Notes under the pieces: generated by a model
Seen by the model: only the letters and a program-made list of their open reading frames with translations
The model's database searches: none
What the model was told of the DNA's origin: nothing
Source: Epichloe hybrida
Taxonomy: Eukaryota; Ascomycota; Sordariomycetes; Hypocreales; Clavicipitaceae
Reading direction: 5' to 3'
Assembly: GCA_019022495.1 (NCBI GenBank)
Contig: JAFEKR010000004.1
Location: 3,410,001 to 3,474,000, forward strand
DNA length: 64,000 nucleotides
In this document: piece after piece, positions 37,114-48,994 of the stretch
How the letters are laid out: each line of letters opens with the position of its first letter
How positions within the stretch are numbered: position 1 is the first letter of the stretch
Program-made: the position numbers and the translations under genes

Positions 37114-40100
37114 ATGTATTGGCCCATCGGCACTCCGCGCATCTATGCTACGAGCAGCGGTCGCACCCCCGAGCTCAACCTATTCGTGTCATACGACGGC
37201 TTACAACAACCCGACAGCTCAAGCTCATCATCGTCTCTTGCTCAAGATGGCCAAACTCGTGCCGCTGCTGCGACGGACCACGATGATGATGATGTTGACC
37301 CTCTGCCCCCGATCACGCCCATCACGCCCATCACGCCCGCGACGCCCGCAACGCCAGCCGTCCAGTCAATCGAGCACGACGATTTCATCACCTCAACAAA
37401 GAATCTATCGCTGTCCAACGACCCAAGTAATAAGAATGCTATTCCATTGAAGGCACCCGTGCTCGCATTGTGCGTCGCCCGCACTGGCCACATCTTCGGT
37501 ACCGCCACGGCCACAAGCATCACGCTATGGCAAACCAAGGTGAGCAGCCTTCCATCTTCGTAGAGTTTGCAATTCTTGTGAATGATTTTGTTTGACGGTA
37601 TGTCAAGAAGCACGCACTGAATTGCCATCATAGCCTACTGTCATACTTGCCGTCGTCGTACGATCCGAATCTTCCATCCGATCCTATGGCAACAATGTCG
37701 ACCTCTTGCTACGCGGAGACTCAGCTATTTTGGTAGTGCACACCTCCAAGGGCTACCTCATAACCTATTCAATAGCTACAGATGGAGAGTCTTGCGTGTA
37801 CAAACCACAATTTCCCAACTACCATAACGTTCAACGACGAAAGCAGAGTCTCATTGGTTCTCAAACAGGGCTACGGGGAGACCAGATTCTTTGGGGCCCA
37901 GGGGAGGGCTCGGGGGTCCGTGATGTTAGTGTTCGTTTTCGGATGGTGATCAAGATTGATGCTGGGATTGAAAGTGCTTTGGCGCTCGACGACGAGTTAG
38001 TGGTAGCGACAAGAAGGCCAGCAGCAGTACAGTGTATACGATGGACCCCCGACAGCACCGGTAACCAAACGAGAACCGAACTTGTAAGCAAGATGGGCTG
38101 GGTTGAAAAAAAGTCATCGATTGCGGAAATGACATACGATAGACCCATGAACTTGGCCACTTGGATCACGAGTGACGGAAGGGCATATGCCGTACAGCGC
38201 CAACAACTACGAGCCGACGCCGATGCTGAAAATGCAGATGTCAAGCGACTATTCAAGGGCCACTGTTTCCACAGCCCCGATTGCGCAAAGAACTTTGCCG
38301 TCACGGCGGTAATCAACGCTAAATTTTCATTGATTGCCGTTGGTTGTGCAGATGGTACCGTCCATGTCTATTCGGTTCGAGACTATGCGGGCAACATCGT
38401 GTTGTCGCATAAACAAGGCATACCCGTTTCAAGCACGGCTGCAGGGCCCTTCAAAACGCTGTCCTATTCTCCAGATGGATATTGTCTATTCGCAGGTTTC
38501 GAAAGGGGGTGGTCGACATGGAGCATGTTTGGCAAGCTGGGAAGCAATAGTTTTGGGGCTGATGCTGGCATCTCGAACGGTAACGAGGAGCAGTGGTTGG
38601 CCGGAACTCGCTCTGCTGCTTGGATTGGAGGTGGCTCGGAGATTCTACTCGCGGGGCCTAGCCATGAGGCCATCTGGAGTCTTGAAATGGCAAAAAACGC
38701 GGTGACGGGCTGTTATCACGAGGCAAATGTCTTCCGAACAGTCCTCCAGACACCGTCGGCGGTCATGATATACCGAGGATACGACCTTCCCGACATGACA
38801 AGTATTTCGGCCGAGCCTTTCTTGTGGCACACTGCCAGAATCCCCCCTACATATCTTTTGAACCAGTGGCCCATTCGCCAGACAGTCATCTCCTCGGACG
38901 GTCGGTATGTTGCGGTGGCGGGGCGCCGTGGGCTCGCACATTACAGCGTCAACAGCGGACGATGGAAAACGTTTGCCACAGAAGAGATGGAGAATGAATT
39001 TCAGGTTCGCGGTGGCATGTGCTGGTATCAGCACATTCTCATTGCTGCGGTGGAGAGCAACAAAAACTACGAACTGCGTCTGTTTTCCCGAGAGACGGCA
39101 CTCGACATGTCTCAGGTATTATTTCGACAACAAATACCTGCACCAGTCGTCCTGGTGACCACCTCAGGAGAGGATTCGCTTCTTGTGTATACGTACGAAA
39201 ATTTGCTCTATCATTTCATTCTTACTCCCTGGTCCGACTCTGTCCGCTTGGTTCAGGTTGGGCAGATTGCATTCCACGGCATCGTGCGATCCCCCGCAAG
39301 AGTCCGTGGCCTGAGCTGGATCTTACCACAGAACCAGCTTGTAGATGGGGACCCATCTCAGGATGTAGCCGTGGCATCTGTCATCTTCTTGGTAGACGGA
39401 AAGTTGGTGCTGCTCAGCCCCTCGCTCAACGAAGAGGGCCAACTAAAATACGACATGCGAATCATTGCACAGAACGTCGAGTATCATGCCAGCATGAGAG
39501 ACCATCCGTTGCTCAACGTGGCCCACTTGTCCGGTGACCCGTCTCTACGACAAGGGCCACCAGCTCTGAAACATTCTCTTTGGCTATTTGACGGAATGGA
39601 GATCAAGGCTTGGCCGAACATTGATGAAGTACTCGGCGCAGCATCAGTCGACAATGGCAAGGATTTACCCCCTTCAGTCTCGGTCCCCGTCGATTTCTAT
39701 CCGCTTTCTTTGCTTCTGGAGAAGGGCATCATCCTGGGGGTCGAGTCTGACTTGGTCCAACGGCGAGACGTTACCTTTTCATTCTTTCATTTCGCCATCA
39801 GGGTAAGTGCGCCGCCGAAAAAACTTGGCTGTGTATTTTGAACATGATGCTAACTTGAGTGCTCCTTGGCTCAACAGACACATTTGTTTCTGCCCGACAT
39901 CTTACGATTCTACTTGCGACAGAGCAGGACAATCGAAGCTGGAGAACTGTGTGAACAGTATCAGAAGCTGGAATACCTGTCACACGGGCTGGAAATCCTC
40001 CTGCACCGTGTATTGGACGAGGAGGCCGACACGTGCCCTAAGCCAGAAGAGGCAGTTCTACCTCGAGTGCTGTCGCTGTTGTCGTCATCAAAGGAGTATC

Positions 40101-40618
40101 TCGACGTCGTGCTGCAGTGCACCCGAAAGACCGAGGCACGACAGTGGAAGACGTTGTTCGCTTACCTACCACCAGCGACGGAGCTATTCGAAGAATCACT
40201 GCAACGGGGATCCCTGAAAACAGCGGGAGGATACCTGATAGTGCTGCACACCCTGGAGGGATTGGAGTCATCCACAGACCAGTCGGTGCGCGTTCTATCC
40301 CGGGCCATTCAGGAGGGAGATTGGGAGTTGTGCAAAGAACTGGCACGCTTCCTAGCAGCCATGGATGAGACAGGTGAGGTGCTCAAGGAAGTCATGCAAA
40401 TGGTGAAGATGGGGCAAAATCATGAAGCGGGACGCGATGAGATGAGAAGCCGCTTGGAGGTTCCTGGCCCCAAAGTTGCCAATGGCAGCGGCGGCAGGAG
40501 AGGTAGCAGGGAGCGGCAAGACGCTGTTGATGAGGCAGAGTCTGATCTGCCATCGGCAAGCGATGTTTCTAGTGTTGGGTCCATGGCCGGCCCTTTCAAC
40601 GGGCCTAGGTCGCCCTAG
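37114..40618 (+). CDS. RIC1: RIC1, Rab guanine nucleotide exchange complex subunit
   Basis: Exons 37114-37539, 37634-39802 and 39878-40618 give 1111 residues, all in phase 0. The start MYWPIGTPRIYATSSG is the conserved opening of fungal RIC1. Positions about 55-75 hold a Thr-Pro-rich repeat (PITPITPITPATPATPA). The middle is a WD40-type propeller, and the C-terminal RIC1 domain begins near residue 865 (THLFLPDILRFYLRQ). RIC1 with RGP1 activates the Ypt6/Rab6 GTPase at the Golgi (established for the family). The last 60 residues are polar and probably disordered. The gene is intact and starts 427 bp from the silenced retroelement block. Confidence 0.93.
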
Positions 40619-41117
40619 CAGGCAGACCGATGGTTATTGGGCGTTGAACTGTGTATGGATGGATGGATAAATAGTTCGAGGGATTCGAGTAATTAGGCAC
40701 GATTGGGGGATACTTGGATAGGATACTTGGACGGGCCGACATTGGGAGCCAACGTAATATACCAATTTTGTTCTCGTTCGTTTTTAAATCTCAGAATTCA
40801 ATCATAATATTTGGTTGCGACTCGGGGTGGAGCTGCACCCAGGTACTTACAGTGGGGTGTACGGATTAGGTCCATCTGCTGCCCCCTGCCCTTCAGCACG
40901 TCACCGTTATCGAGCACGTCCCCCCCCCCCCTCCCCAAGCGACCCCTCCCGAAGTCCCCCCCCAGACATCACCACCAACCACCACCACCACCACCACCAC
41001 CATCACAAACACTTGCATCATCAACAACCACCCCCAGCGCCGGCCACGGTCGGCATCCTCACCAACTTCCTCGATCAGCACGCAACGTGCTCGAAAATAT
41101 TCGTATTACTGCCCAAC
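40619..41117. other. Intergenic region RIC1-CK2 beta, CAC/C-rich leader
   Basis: 499 bp. The second half is strongly C-rich: long C runs at 40920-40965, (CAC)n at about 40970-41003 and CCCCAGCGCC. It is probably the 5' leader of the CK2 beta gene. Nothing else recognised. Confidence 0.6.
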
Positions 41118-42133
41118 ATGATGGAGGATTTTGTTAGCGAGTCTGATATGCGACCTATGCGAGCTATTGGCGAGACTGGGTACGTTTTTTCGCGCCAAAC
41201 GAAAACGAAAAGCTTGACTGGCACTACTGACCCCTCCCCCTCCCCCTACCCCCCCCCTCTTTCTCCTCTTTACTTTCCAATGTAGAATGTGGTTTGGCTA
41301 ACTTTGGTCATTGTGCGCCAGTTCATCTCGTCCCGAGGCAACGAGTACCTTTTTGCGAAATCGACGAGGACTACCTCACTGACCGGTTCAACCTGACGGG
41401 CTTGAACACGGAAGTCCAATACTATCAGTATGCGCTGGACTTGGTGACGGATGTGTTTGATCTGGATTGCGACGACGAGATGAGGGAGACGATTGAGAAG
41501 TCGGCTAGGCATTTGTATGGGCTGGTGCATGCACGATATATTGTCACGACGAGAGGGTTGACCAAGATGGTATGTTTGCTCTCCTGCTTTGCTTCATTCT
41601 GTTTCCCGTGCTTTTGGGTGAGACGAAGCCTCCATCCGTAACGAATGAAACTGACGCGGCGAGAGCAGCTCGACAAGTACAAAAAGTCGGAGTTCGGCAA
41701 ATGCCCCCGCGTCAACTGCCACTCGCACCCGCTTCTCCCCATGGGCCTGAGCGACGTGCCCAACGTGAAGCCCGTCAAGCTGTACTGCGCGCGGTGCGAA
41801 GACACGTACAACCCCAAATCGTCGCGGCACGCCACTATCGACGGGGCCTACTTCGGCACATCCTTCCACAACATCATCTTCCAAGTATACCCCGCGCTGA
41901 TCCCGTCCAAGAGCGTGGAGCGGTACGTGCCGCGCGTGTACGGATTCAAGGTGCACTCCACGGCGGCGCTGGTCCGGTGGCAGAACGTCAAGAGAGATGA
42001 TATGAGGAGGAGGCTGAGGAAGCTGGGGATTGATACGGGGTTCCGCGAGGAGGCCGGCGACGAGGAGGAAGAGGAAGATGAGGATTTGGAGTTTGAGGCG
42101 GTGGATGCGAGGGCCGGGCTCATTCCTGTTTGA
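41118..42133 (+). CDS. CKB1: Casein kinase 2 regulatory beta subunit, with two apparent frameshifts
   Basis: Exons 41121(or 41118)-41179, 41322-41569 and 41669-42133 have GT-AG junctions. After correction they give about 256 residues. MEDFVSESD begins the acidic N-terminus and YWRDW/FISSRGNEY spans intron 1. The zinc-ribbon cysteines are present (CPRVNC and CARC), as are the dimer core GLNTEVQYYQYALDLVTD and RVYGFKVH. Family members form the dimer of the CK2 tetramer. Two frame breaks are needed: one base short near 41145-41147 (between SESD and YATYASYWRDW), and two bases too many, or one too few, near 41349-41350 (between GNEY and FCEIDEDYL). As CK2 beta is highly conserved, sequence error is likely. 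The C-terminal Glu/Asp tract is fungal-specific. Confidence 0.88.
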
Positions 42134-43044
42134 GAGGACGCGCGGAAAGGGGAAGCAGACGGGAGCATTAATTCGTGCAACCACTTTTGACCAAGTCTTT
42201 TTTTTTTTTTTTCTCTTCTGGTATCTCGACCAAGTCGCCGTCTTTCGTCTTTTGTTCTGCCCTCATTCGAATCGTTTCCAGATGGAGCTCCTCTTTTTCT
42301 TCTTCCTCCCACCTCCCCCTTTTTTTTCTCTTCCTCCACAACACTACCACTACCAGAAAACATTCTAGTCTGCGCGAGTATCTCTTTTTGTTTTTACATC
42401 TGGCGTTGGGGATGGATGGAACGGGAATTGACAGATATGGAATGGCAAAGAAGTGTGAAGTTGTTTTAATGGGGGTTTCTACCGTAGTCTAATGGCGTTC
42501 ACAATTCATTCATGCATTGCTCCAAGCGGATGAGTGTATAAGCGGTCCAGTTTGGCATAGCAATGTTGTTCCATCACATTACGTAGACCGGACCTGCACG
42601 GCGCGGAATACATCGTAGCCACGAGGCTTCATCGCAGCACAGACATGGCGGTTCACATTGTGCCTCGCGAGGGCAAAAAACCACGTCATACTTTTTTTTT
42701 TTTTCATAGTCCGTACATGGATGGTATGATGGGCCTGAAATTCACGCTAACCCCGAGAACGAGACCTATTTCGAAAGACGCTGAATAATGAAACCCCGGT
42801 TCGGTCCGGTCACCATGGGAGCAGAACGTGGCCCTTCTGTTCCTTACTCTTACTGGTACAAGGTTTGTACTCTTGTCTTTTTCCTGTATATTGCCGTTTC
42901 CACATGATCTTCGTTTAGTATATGATGGAGAAAAGGGTTGGTTTTACCTCTTCTCTTTGTAGTGCTTCTTCGTTCTTTCATTATTGTCCCCCCCCGGGAA
43001 TTCCCCCTATTAAAAAAAAAAACCGGCAGACAAGACTGCCTGCC
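42134..43044. other. Convergent intergenic region CK2 beta / PAP2
   Basis: 911 bp holding both 3' untranslated regions. T-rich runs (42199-42213, 42320-42330, 42691-42705) and a poly-A run at 43010-43021 are seen. No gene or RNA recognised. Confidence 0.55.
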
Positions 43045-44571
43045 CTAGTGAGCTTGTCCATAGCCGGGCGCTGGGGCGGAATGTCCCTTATCCATCCTGT
43101 CGAGCTCGACATCCTGAAACTGGAACCCCCCCCGGCCGTTGCTGGCACGAAGCGTGGCGCCCGCGGCAGCACCAGAGGAACCGCCTCGGTCCACGTCGCC
43201 AGACTCGCCGAGGTGGGCGCGATGCTCGCGTGAGGGCTGACGGGGGAGCTCGTCCGAGTTGTTGTCGCCCGCGTAGCCAAGACGGCCGACGCCGGCCCAA
43301 AAGGCGCGATCATCGCTGCGAGGACCCCACGCCCAGCCTGCGCCGGCCATGATGGGGAGGTGATAGTATCGGAAGCTGTATATGGCGGTGACGATGCCGA
43401 TGAGGAACCCGAAGAGGATGTCGAAGCCGTGATGGCGGAAGTCGAACCAGCGAGAGGCGGCGATGAAGATGGCCAGGCAAAAGGGGACGATGGTCATGGC
43501 GAGCAGGTAGATGGGAGGAGCGGCAGCCTGCCGGCGGACAGAGAGAAGGCGAGAGTTGTACTGCTTGGCGCCGCCTCCATGTCCATTGTCACGGCGGCCC
43601 TCCTCCTCGTCCTCGTACGCATCACCGTTGGCAGGGGCAGCGGCAGCGGCGGCGTTGATGCCCATGCGCGACGGGAACGCCGCGTGCATGGAGTCGTCCA
43701 GGGGCCCGTTGGCAGAGGACACGACGAAGGGCAGGGTGACGGAGAACTTGCTCGCCAGGAACAAGGACAGGTAGAGGAGGCCGGCGGCCGAGGCAGCCGA
43801 GTGACCGCTCGGGTAGCTGCGAAACCCATCGTCGAGCTTGTGCGAGTCGGCCTGCTGGCAGATGTCGCCCGAGTACAGGCGCGTTCCGTTCAGTCCGCCG
43901 ACAATGTACTGGGCCGCGTTGGCGAGGTCGGGCTGGCATCGCGACAGCAGATCGGGCCGCGGCTTGCCGCACATGTTCTTGATGCCGCTGACGAAGAAGA
44001 AGGAGGAGCCGACGGCCATGAGGAGCCCCAGCCAGCCGACGTGGAGCTCCCATAGCTTGCGCTTCCAGATGTACGCCTGCGAGGTGTTCTTGGGCACGGT
44101 GCTTCCGGGCACGAGAGCCAGGGAGACGATGAAGATGACGATGACGGGGCAGAGGGCGCATAGAACGACGAGAAGCCACGATGGGACCGTCTCTTTTTCG
44201 GTGAACGGAAAGCTGTTTTGTGGGTTGAGCGGGAACCTGTCAGCCTTTTCTGTTCTCTCTTTCTCTTTTGTCCTCTTCTCTTTTTCTTTTCTGTTTCCTC
44301 TCTCTCTCTCTTTTTTTTGGGGCATCGTCACACGTGACAACTCCACGTTTCGACATGCATATCAAGACACAAGGGTTTGCACTCACGAAATATTGGGATC
44401 ATCCAGCGCAAAAGGGCGCTTGTTGGGCTCGATGCGGCCGAGGAAGCCGCCGACGACAGTGATGACGATGAGGACAATCCAGTCGAATGTGTACGAGGCC
44501 AACAGCTTGACGGAGAAGCTGCGGGCTGATGAGGGGGCCCCGGAGTGGGCCATTTTGTAGTATTCTGACAT
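43045..44571 (-). CDS. PAP2-family lipid phosphatase (DPP1/LPP1-like)
   Basis: Two exons on the minus strand, 44571-44387 and 44212-43045, joined across a 174-bp GT-AG intron in phase 2, give 450 residues. The three PAP2 phosphatase motifs are complete: K-x6-RP (KNMCGKPRP), PSGH (SYPSGHS) and SR-x5-H-x3-D (SRWFDFRHHGFD). Several hydrophobic helices, including one at about residues 27-45, fit a six-span membrane enzyme. Relatives dephosphorylate diacylglycerol pyrophosphate, phosphatidate or lysophosphatidate; the specificity here is unknown. An Ala-rich/acidic insert (NAAAAAAPANGDAYEDEEEG) separates motif 2 from motif 3, and the cytosolic tail is Gly/Ser/Arg-rich. The start MSEYYKMAH is preceded by a long pyrimidine repeat on the coding strand. 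Confidence 0.9.
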
Positions 44572-44635
44572 TCGTCCCTCACCCGCCTCGACTGGATAAA
44601 GTTGCAGAGGGGGGAAAGGGAAGGGATGTGTGTAG

Positions 44636-44673
<38 letters not shown>

Positions 44674-44688
44674 AAGCAGGTGAGGGTA

Positions 44689-44722
<34 letters not shown>

Positions 44723-45773
44723 TAAGGGTGAGAGTAAGGGTGAGAGTGAAAGTGAGAGTGAGAATGAGAGAGCGAGAGCGAGAGCGAGATAGTAAAAGAT
44801 GACTCGGTGGCTAAAGACACTTTCTTTCCTAGTTCGCCGCGAGCCAGCTAGCTAGTCTGCAACTCCGTGCTGAATTCGCAAGTAGGAATTAGGATGCGTC
44901 AGAGGACAAAAGGGGAGAGAGGGGGGGGGGAAGCGGGTCGGAATTTTAGAAATGGGCAAAGCTTCTCGGGGAGAGAAAAAGATGGACAGAAGTGCCTCGA
45001 GAACATATTTATTATGCTTACTCGGCTCGGTGGGAGTTGATATCCGTGCGCATTGTGTGTGTACATGTAATCCGTACGGACGGACGTACTCCGAAAAACT
45101 AGGTACAATTGAATTGCCCGACTGACCTCAGCTCAGCACAGCCGCCGTGTCCTCGAGGAAGGCGCAGATCCCGGCAGGCAGCGCTCTCTGATCGTCCCCT
45201 TGATTCGCCGGGCCGCAGTGGACACCGCACCGAGGGGCCAGGGAGGGCTGCGCGCGGAAGTTGGCCGAGGCCGGGTGTGGGCGCTTGCTTACATGTATGT
45301 TGTATCAACTTGTATGCATGTGCAGTACGGAGTACATGTGTGTATGTATATTTTCTACTTCTCAAACTCTAGAGTTCGGCCCGTGAACCCTTCGAGGAGG
45401 TCGGGCAGGATGTAACGTCATGGTCGGGAATTGAGCGAACCAATCACGTCATCCCCCCGCCTTGATACGCGTTTAATGTACTCCGTACAAGTGTTGAGGG
45501 CATGAGTCTGTTACTGCACCATGACTTCAACCTGCATGCAAGCCCATGTCATCAGTACGCTGTTCTCTTCGCTTTGGCTTCGTCCATTTGCTCATAGAGT
45601 AAAATATAGTGACCGCTCGTACTATACACGGCTTCTCTGCATGCTTTCTCTTCATGTCGAGAAAGCTTCAAATGTCGCGCATGCACCGACATGTGCATTC
45701 TTCCTAGGCCAAGCCCGTGCCTCAAGCCAGCCCGCTCCTCATCCGCATCCTCCATCAGATATGCTCTGCCGTT
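44572..45773. other. Intergenic region upstream of PAP2 and downstream of uL2m
   Basis: 1.2 kb without a gene. Contains the GGGTGA/GAGTGA array at 44635-44790, a G run at 44921-44930, and TACGGAGTA-type motifs at 45326-45334 and 45479-45487. Confidence 0.6.
44635..44790. repeat. GGGTGA/GAGTGA hexanucleotide array
   Basis: About 150 bp of purine-rich 6-bp units on the plus strand: first pure GGGTGA (44635-44675), then degenerating to GAGTGA and GAGAGT. It lies just upstream of the PAP2 start, in its likely 5' leader, where the transcript would be TCACCC/TCACTC-rich. The G3 runs could form a G-quadruplex. Confidence 0.9.
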
Positions 45774-47193
45774 CTATTCCTTGGAAGATCGCTTGTCTCG
45801 TCGCTTGCCGTGGTTGCGAGGTCTAGGCGTGACAACCCACTTGTTGACGTTGTGCGTGCGACGAGTTTTGTAACCGCTCTTGGTCTGCAAACAGAACTTA
45901 GTAACGTGACATCAAAATGTTTGGTTTCATGAAAAAAGAACAAAAAAAAAAAAACGTACAGGTCTGCCCCAGGGCGTGACAGGGTTTCGGCCACTCTTCG
46001 ACTTTCCACGACCACCGCCGTGAGGATGATCAACTGTAACGAAAACGGTTAGCCATCTTCCAGCATGAATCGACTTCTTCACGATGCGACTTCACTTACC
46101 CTTGTTCATGGCCACACCACGGACCGTGGGTCGAATGTTCAACCAACGGCTTCGCCCAGCCTTTCCTAGCTGACGATAATGGTGGTGCACGTTGCTCGCA
46201 ACGCCAATGGTTGCGCACGCATTCTTGCTAAGCCTGCGGACTTCACCGCTCTGCAGACGCACCTCCACGTACTTGCCCGTCATGATCTTGGTTCCATCAT
46301 CCCTCGTCTCCTCATTCTTGTTCACCACCGTGGCAGACGTGCCAGCACTGCGGCAAAAGACGGCGCCGCGGTTGGCAGCAGAGCCCACGGCAAAGACCTG
46401 TGTTCGTTCCAGCAAGGATGCCGGCATCAACGATACCACCCATGCTGTCTAGAAGATCTTGTGGGATGCCTGCTCGATAGCTGTGAACAATGTCACCGGC
46501 TCGCAGCCCTTCGGCAGCAAGAATGTACGAAGCTTGGTCACCAGTGCGCACTTCGTCCGGGGTCGTATTCAATTCGGTCCACCAGATGGGATGTCGACTG
46601 GCATCAACGATACCACCCATGCTGTCTAGAAGATCTTGTGGGATGCCTGCTCGATAGCTGTGAACAATGTCACCGGCTCGCAGCCCTTCGGCAGCAAGAA
46701 TGTACGATTTTTTGCTCGTAGCTTGCTCTGTCACCAGTGCAATATGTGCACTTCGTCCGGGGTCGTATTCAATTCGGTCCACCAGATGGGATCCTGGCCT
46801 TCGTCGCTCAAAGTCGACTGTGCGTATTCTTCTCTTGGCACCACCTCCCCGGTGCCGTACGGTGATGCGCCCATGTACATTTCGTCCACCTTTGCCCTGA
46901 CCCTTTTTGGGGTGTGTCAGTGGCAGAAAGGGTCGGCCTTTCCACAAGTGATCGTTGATGGGGCGTCTCAAATGTCGCACACCCGGTGTTCGGGGCTTGT
47001 ATGTCCGCAACACGAGCGATTGTGAGCCGCGAGTCTCAGTAGTATCATTCATGAGCATGTCGGCGGAAAGCCCATTGCCCTCGGTACCGGATTTGGGCTT
47101 GGCTGTCGCATAGCTGCGTAGTGTTGGTTGACTAAAGGTGAGGCGCTGTAAGCTCCTTGTGACCGCGGATAGCGGCAGTCTTTGAGGAAGCAT
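45774..47193 (-). CDS. RML2: Mitochondrial large-subunit ribosomal protein uL2 (RML2), internally rearranged
   Basis: Minus strand. Exon 1 is 47193-46100, exon 2 46033-45960 and exon 3 45884-45774, with in-phase GT-AG introns. The start [11 protein letters not shown] is followed by a likely mitochondrial presequence. Conserved L2 sequence follows: [52 protein letters not shown] and NPVTPWGRP, ending [11 protein letters not shown]. The family builds the peptidyl-transferase region of the mitoribosome. The middle is damaged. Codons around [36 protein letters not shown] occur twice (46600-46792 and 46423-46592). Just after, about 17 residues of the RGN-x-(L/M)P-x3-IPVG block are missing, with a frame change near 46405. 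As read, it cannot make normal uL2. Confidence 0.85.
46423..46792 (-). repeat. Imperfect tandem duplication inside uL2m gene, period 177 bp
   Basis: Unit B (46600-46792, 193 bp) matches the expected coding sequence. Unit A (46423-46592, 170 bp) repeats it but lacks about 17 bp at TACGA(TTTTTTGCTCGT)AGCTTG and about 6 bp at AGTGC(AATATGT)GCAC. The join contains GTCGACTGG, and GTCGACTG also occurs at 46813, outside the repeat. Confidence 0.9.
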
Positions 47194-48994
47194 GGTGATG
47201 TAAGTTCCGGGATGGGTCCCAGCACGGTTATCTGGCGAGGGAGGTTGTGGAAGTTGTGGTGGGAGGTTAATAAGTAAAAAGCAGGCCGTGGTCCGAGGTC
47301 GCTGCCAGGCGCGTCCAAGAAAAAAAAAAAAGAAAAAAAAAGGGGAGCTATGGGATGTGATATTTTCCAGTTCAGTTGTTCTCGAGCTTATGATCCAGCA
47401 CCGGATTGCATCGTCAGGAAAAGAAAAGAGAGTCCTCCTCAGCGCCTCAAATTGGCAAGAAACATTGTCGCCGAACGGTTCACTTTCGTATGAACAACGG
47501 ATGCGCAGTCCGCAGTACATATGTACATACATCGAAATTTCCATCGGCAAATTGGAAAACGTTTCGCCGAAAGGAGAACTCTCCACCAAGCCATAACCTT
47601 TGGTTCTCCGGGAAGCGAAGCCACAGCCTTCAGCCACAACACACAGGAAGAGCGGGTCTGCCGCGTCTTTGCAAGCTTGCGCGACCAGCCACATGGCTAG
47701 AGATTTCAAGTCGCCGGGTGGATGGCGTGGATGGCCAATCAGCGGGCGGTTGCCCCGCGGTTGCCACTGTTGATACCAGGATGCGGATCGCCCAGGTACG
47801 TTCCGCTGGCTCCAGGTCTCGCGAAAAGCTCCAAGTCGTCGCGTTGTGAGTCGCTGACTGGCTGCTCAGCTTCCTTCATTGACGACGACGCTATGAATCT
47901 GACGGAGTAAGAGGCGGGTTGCCGGCGCTTTCTTTTTTCCCTCATTCAGATGCGTGGCTGTTATGAGGATGAGGATGAGGATGAGCTTGATGCATGGCCA
48001 TCAGTTGCCGTGACAGCATCGCGAATCTCTGTGACACTCATCAATCAATGGTGTCTGCTGCACCTCGGGTTTCCCCTGCGACTCGCCGTGATGCAATAAA
48101 CAATTCGACTCTGGTCATTCGTCCATCATCAGATCAGCCGTGTCTCCTCCTCCCTTGGAATTGCACAAGACGTAATCCGTACGGAGCACAATGTAAGCCT
48201 GTAGCTAAAATTTGAAAGCGCACCCATCGCCCGCGCAACGGTGGGACAAACACGGTCTTGTCTGGCGTATCACAGGGCAGGAAACGGTCAAAGGGCAAGC
48301 AGAAGGAGGGAATTTTAGGCCGTCAAGTCAAGCCTTGTCTCCTTTGGTCCTTTGTCACTCACTTCACTCAGCCTGGCAACCGACCGACGCATGTCCAGCC
48401 AGCCTGGTCGTCCCAGCCCCAAGGTCCCAGTTCCCAAGTCCCCAGTCCAAACTCGCGACTTGGAGCCGCGACGCACCCAACGCCCAACCAGGTACGTACC
48501 TTCTATCCGCGACTGCTCCACCTCACGTCTCTGCCTCCCCTGCTGCTCCGCTCCTCAAAACACTTCTCGTCTGCCCTCACAACCGTCTTCTTTAACATAA
48601 ACACCTTTGTTGCTGCTCGGGTCGTCCTCTCGTCTTCGGTTCCCTTATAACCTCTTTACACGTTACTCACCACAATTTCCATCGTCCGGCAGCTCTTCCT
48701 AATACGTTTATCCGCGTTGGGACCACATCTATCCTTCCAAAACATTCCAATCGCGCTGTTGTGCCGGACATAATTTGTCTCTGATCCAGAGAGGTAGGGA
48801 ACCGAATTCCTCTCCCGTTCAAAAATTGTCTCAGTCGGAACATACTTTACTACCTCGCTCTCCGACCTCTTTCAACTCTTCTTCTTCTTCATATTGACGC
48901 GTTGAAGACTGACAATCTCTGTTCTTGGGCAGCTCCAGCTCGGCCTCTTGGCTCATATCATATAAGATCTAGTATACACTAACTAGACTATAAT
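47194..48994. other. Divergent promoter region uL2m / cyclin B
   Basis: 1.8 kb with no convincing gene. It has poly-A/G runs at 47321-47344, a (GATGAG)n run at about 47968-47985, ATCCGTACGGAG at about 48176-48187 and long pyrimidine-rich DNA from 48340 to 48900, typical of a cyclin 5' leader. Short ORFs here lack domains. Confidence 0.55.

Noticed and set aside
43360..44055. Plus-strand ORF over PAP2
   Set aside because: Antisense shadow; all three PAP2 motifs are on the minus strand.
44635..44790. Interstitial telomere
   Set aside because: Unit is TGAGGG, not TTAGGG, and it degenerates into GAGTGA within a gene leader.
44383..44820. Long N-terminal extension of the PAP2 protein through the repeat
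   Set aside because: The extension is pure Ser-His/Thr-Leu repeat from a microsatellite; the conserved start MSEYYK lies at 44571.
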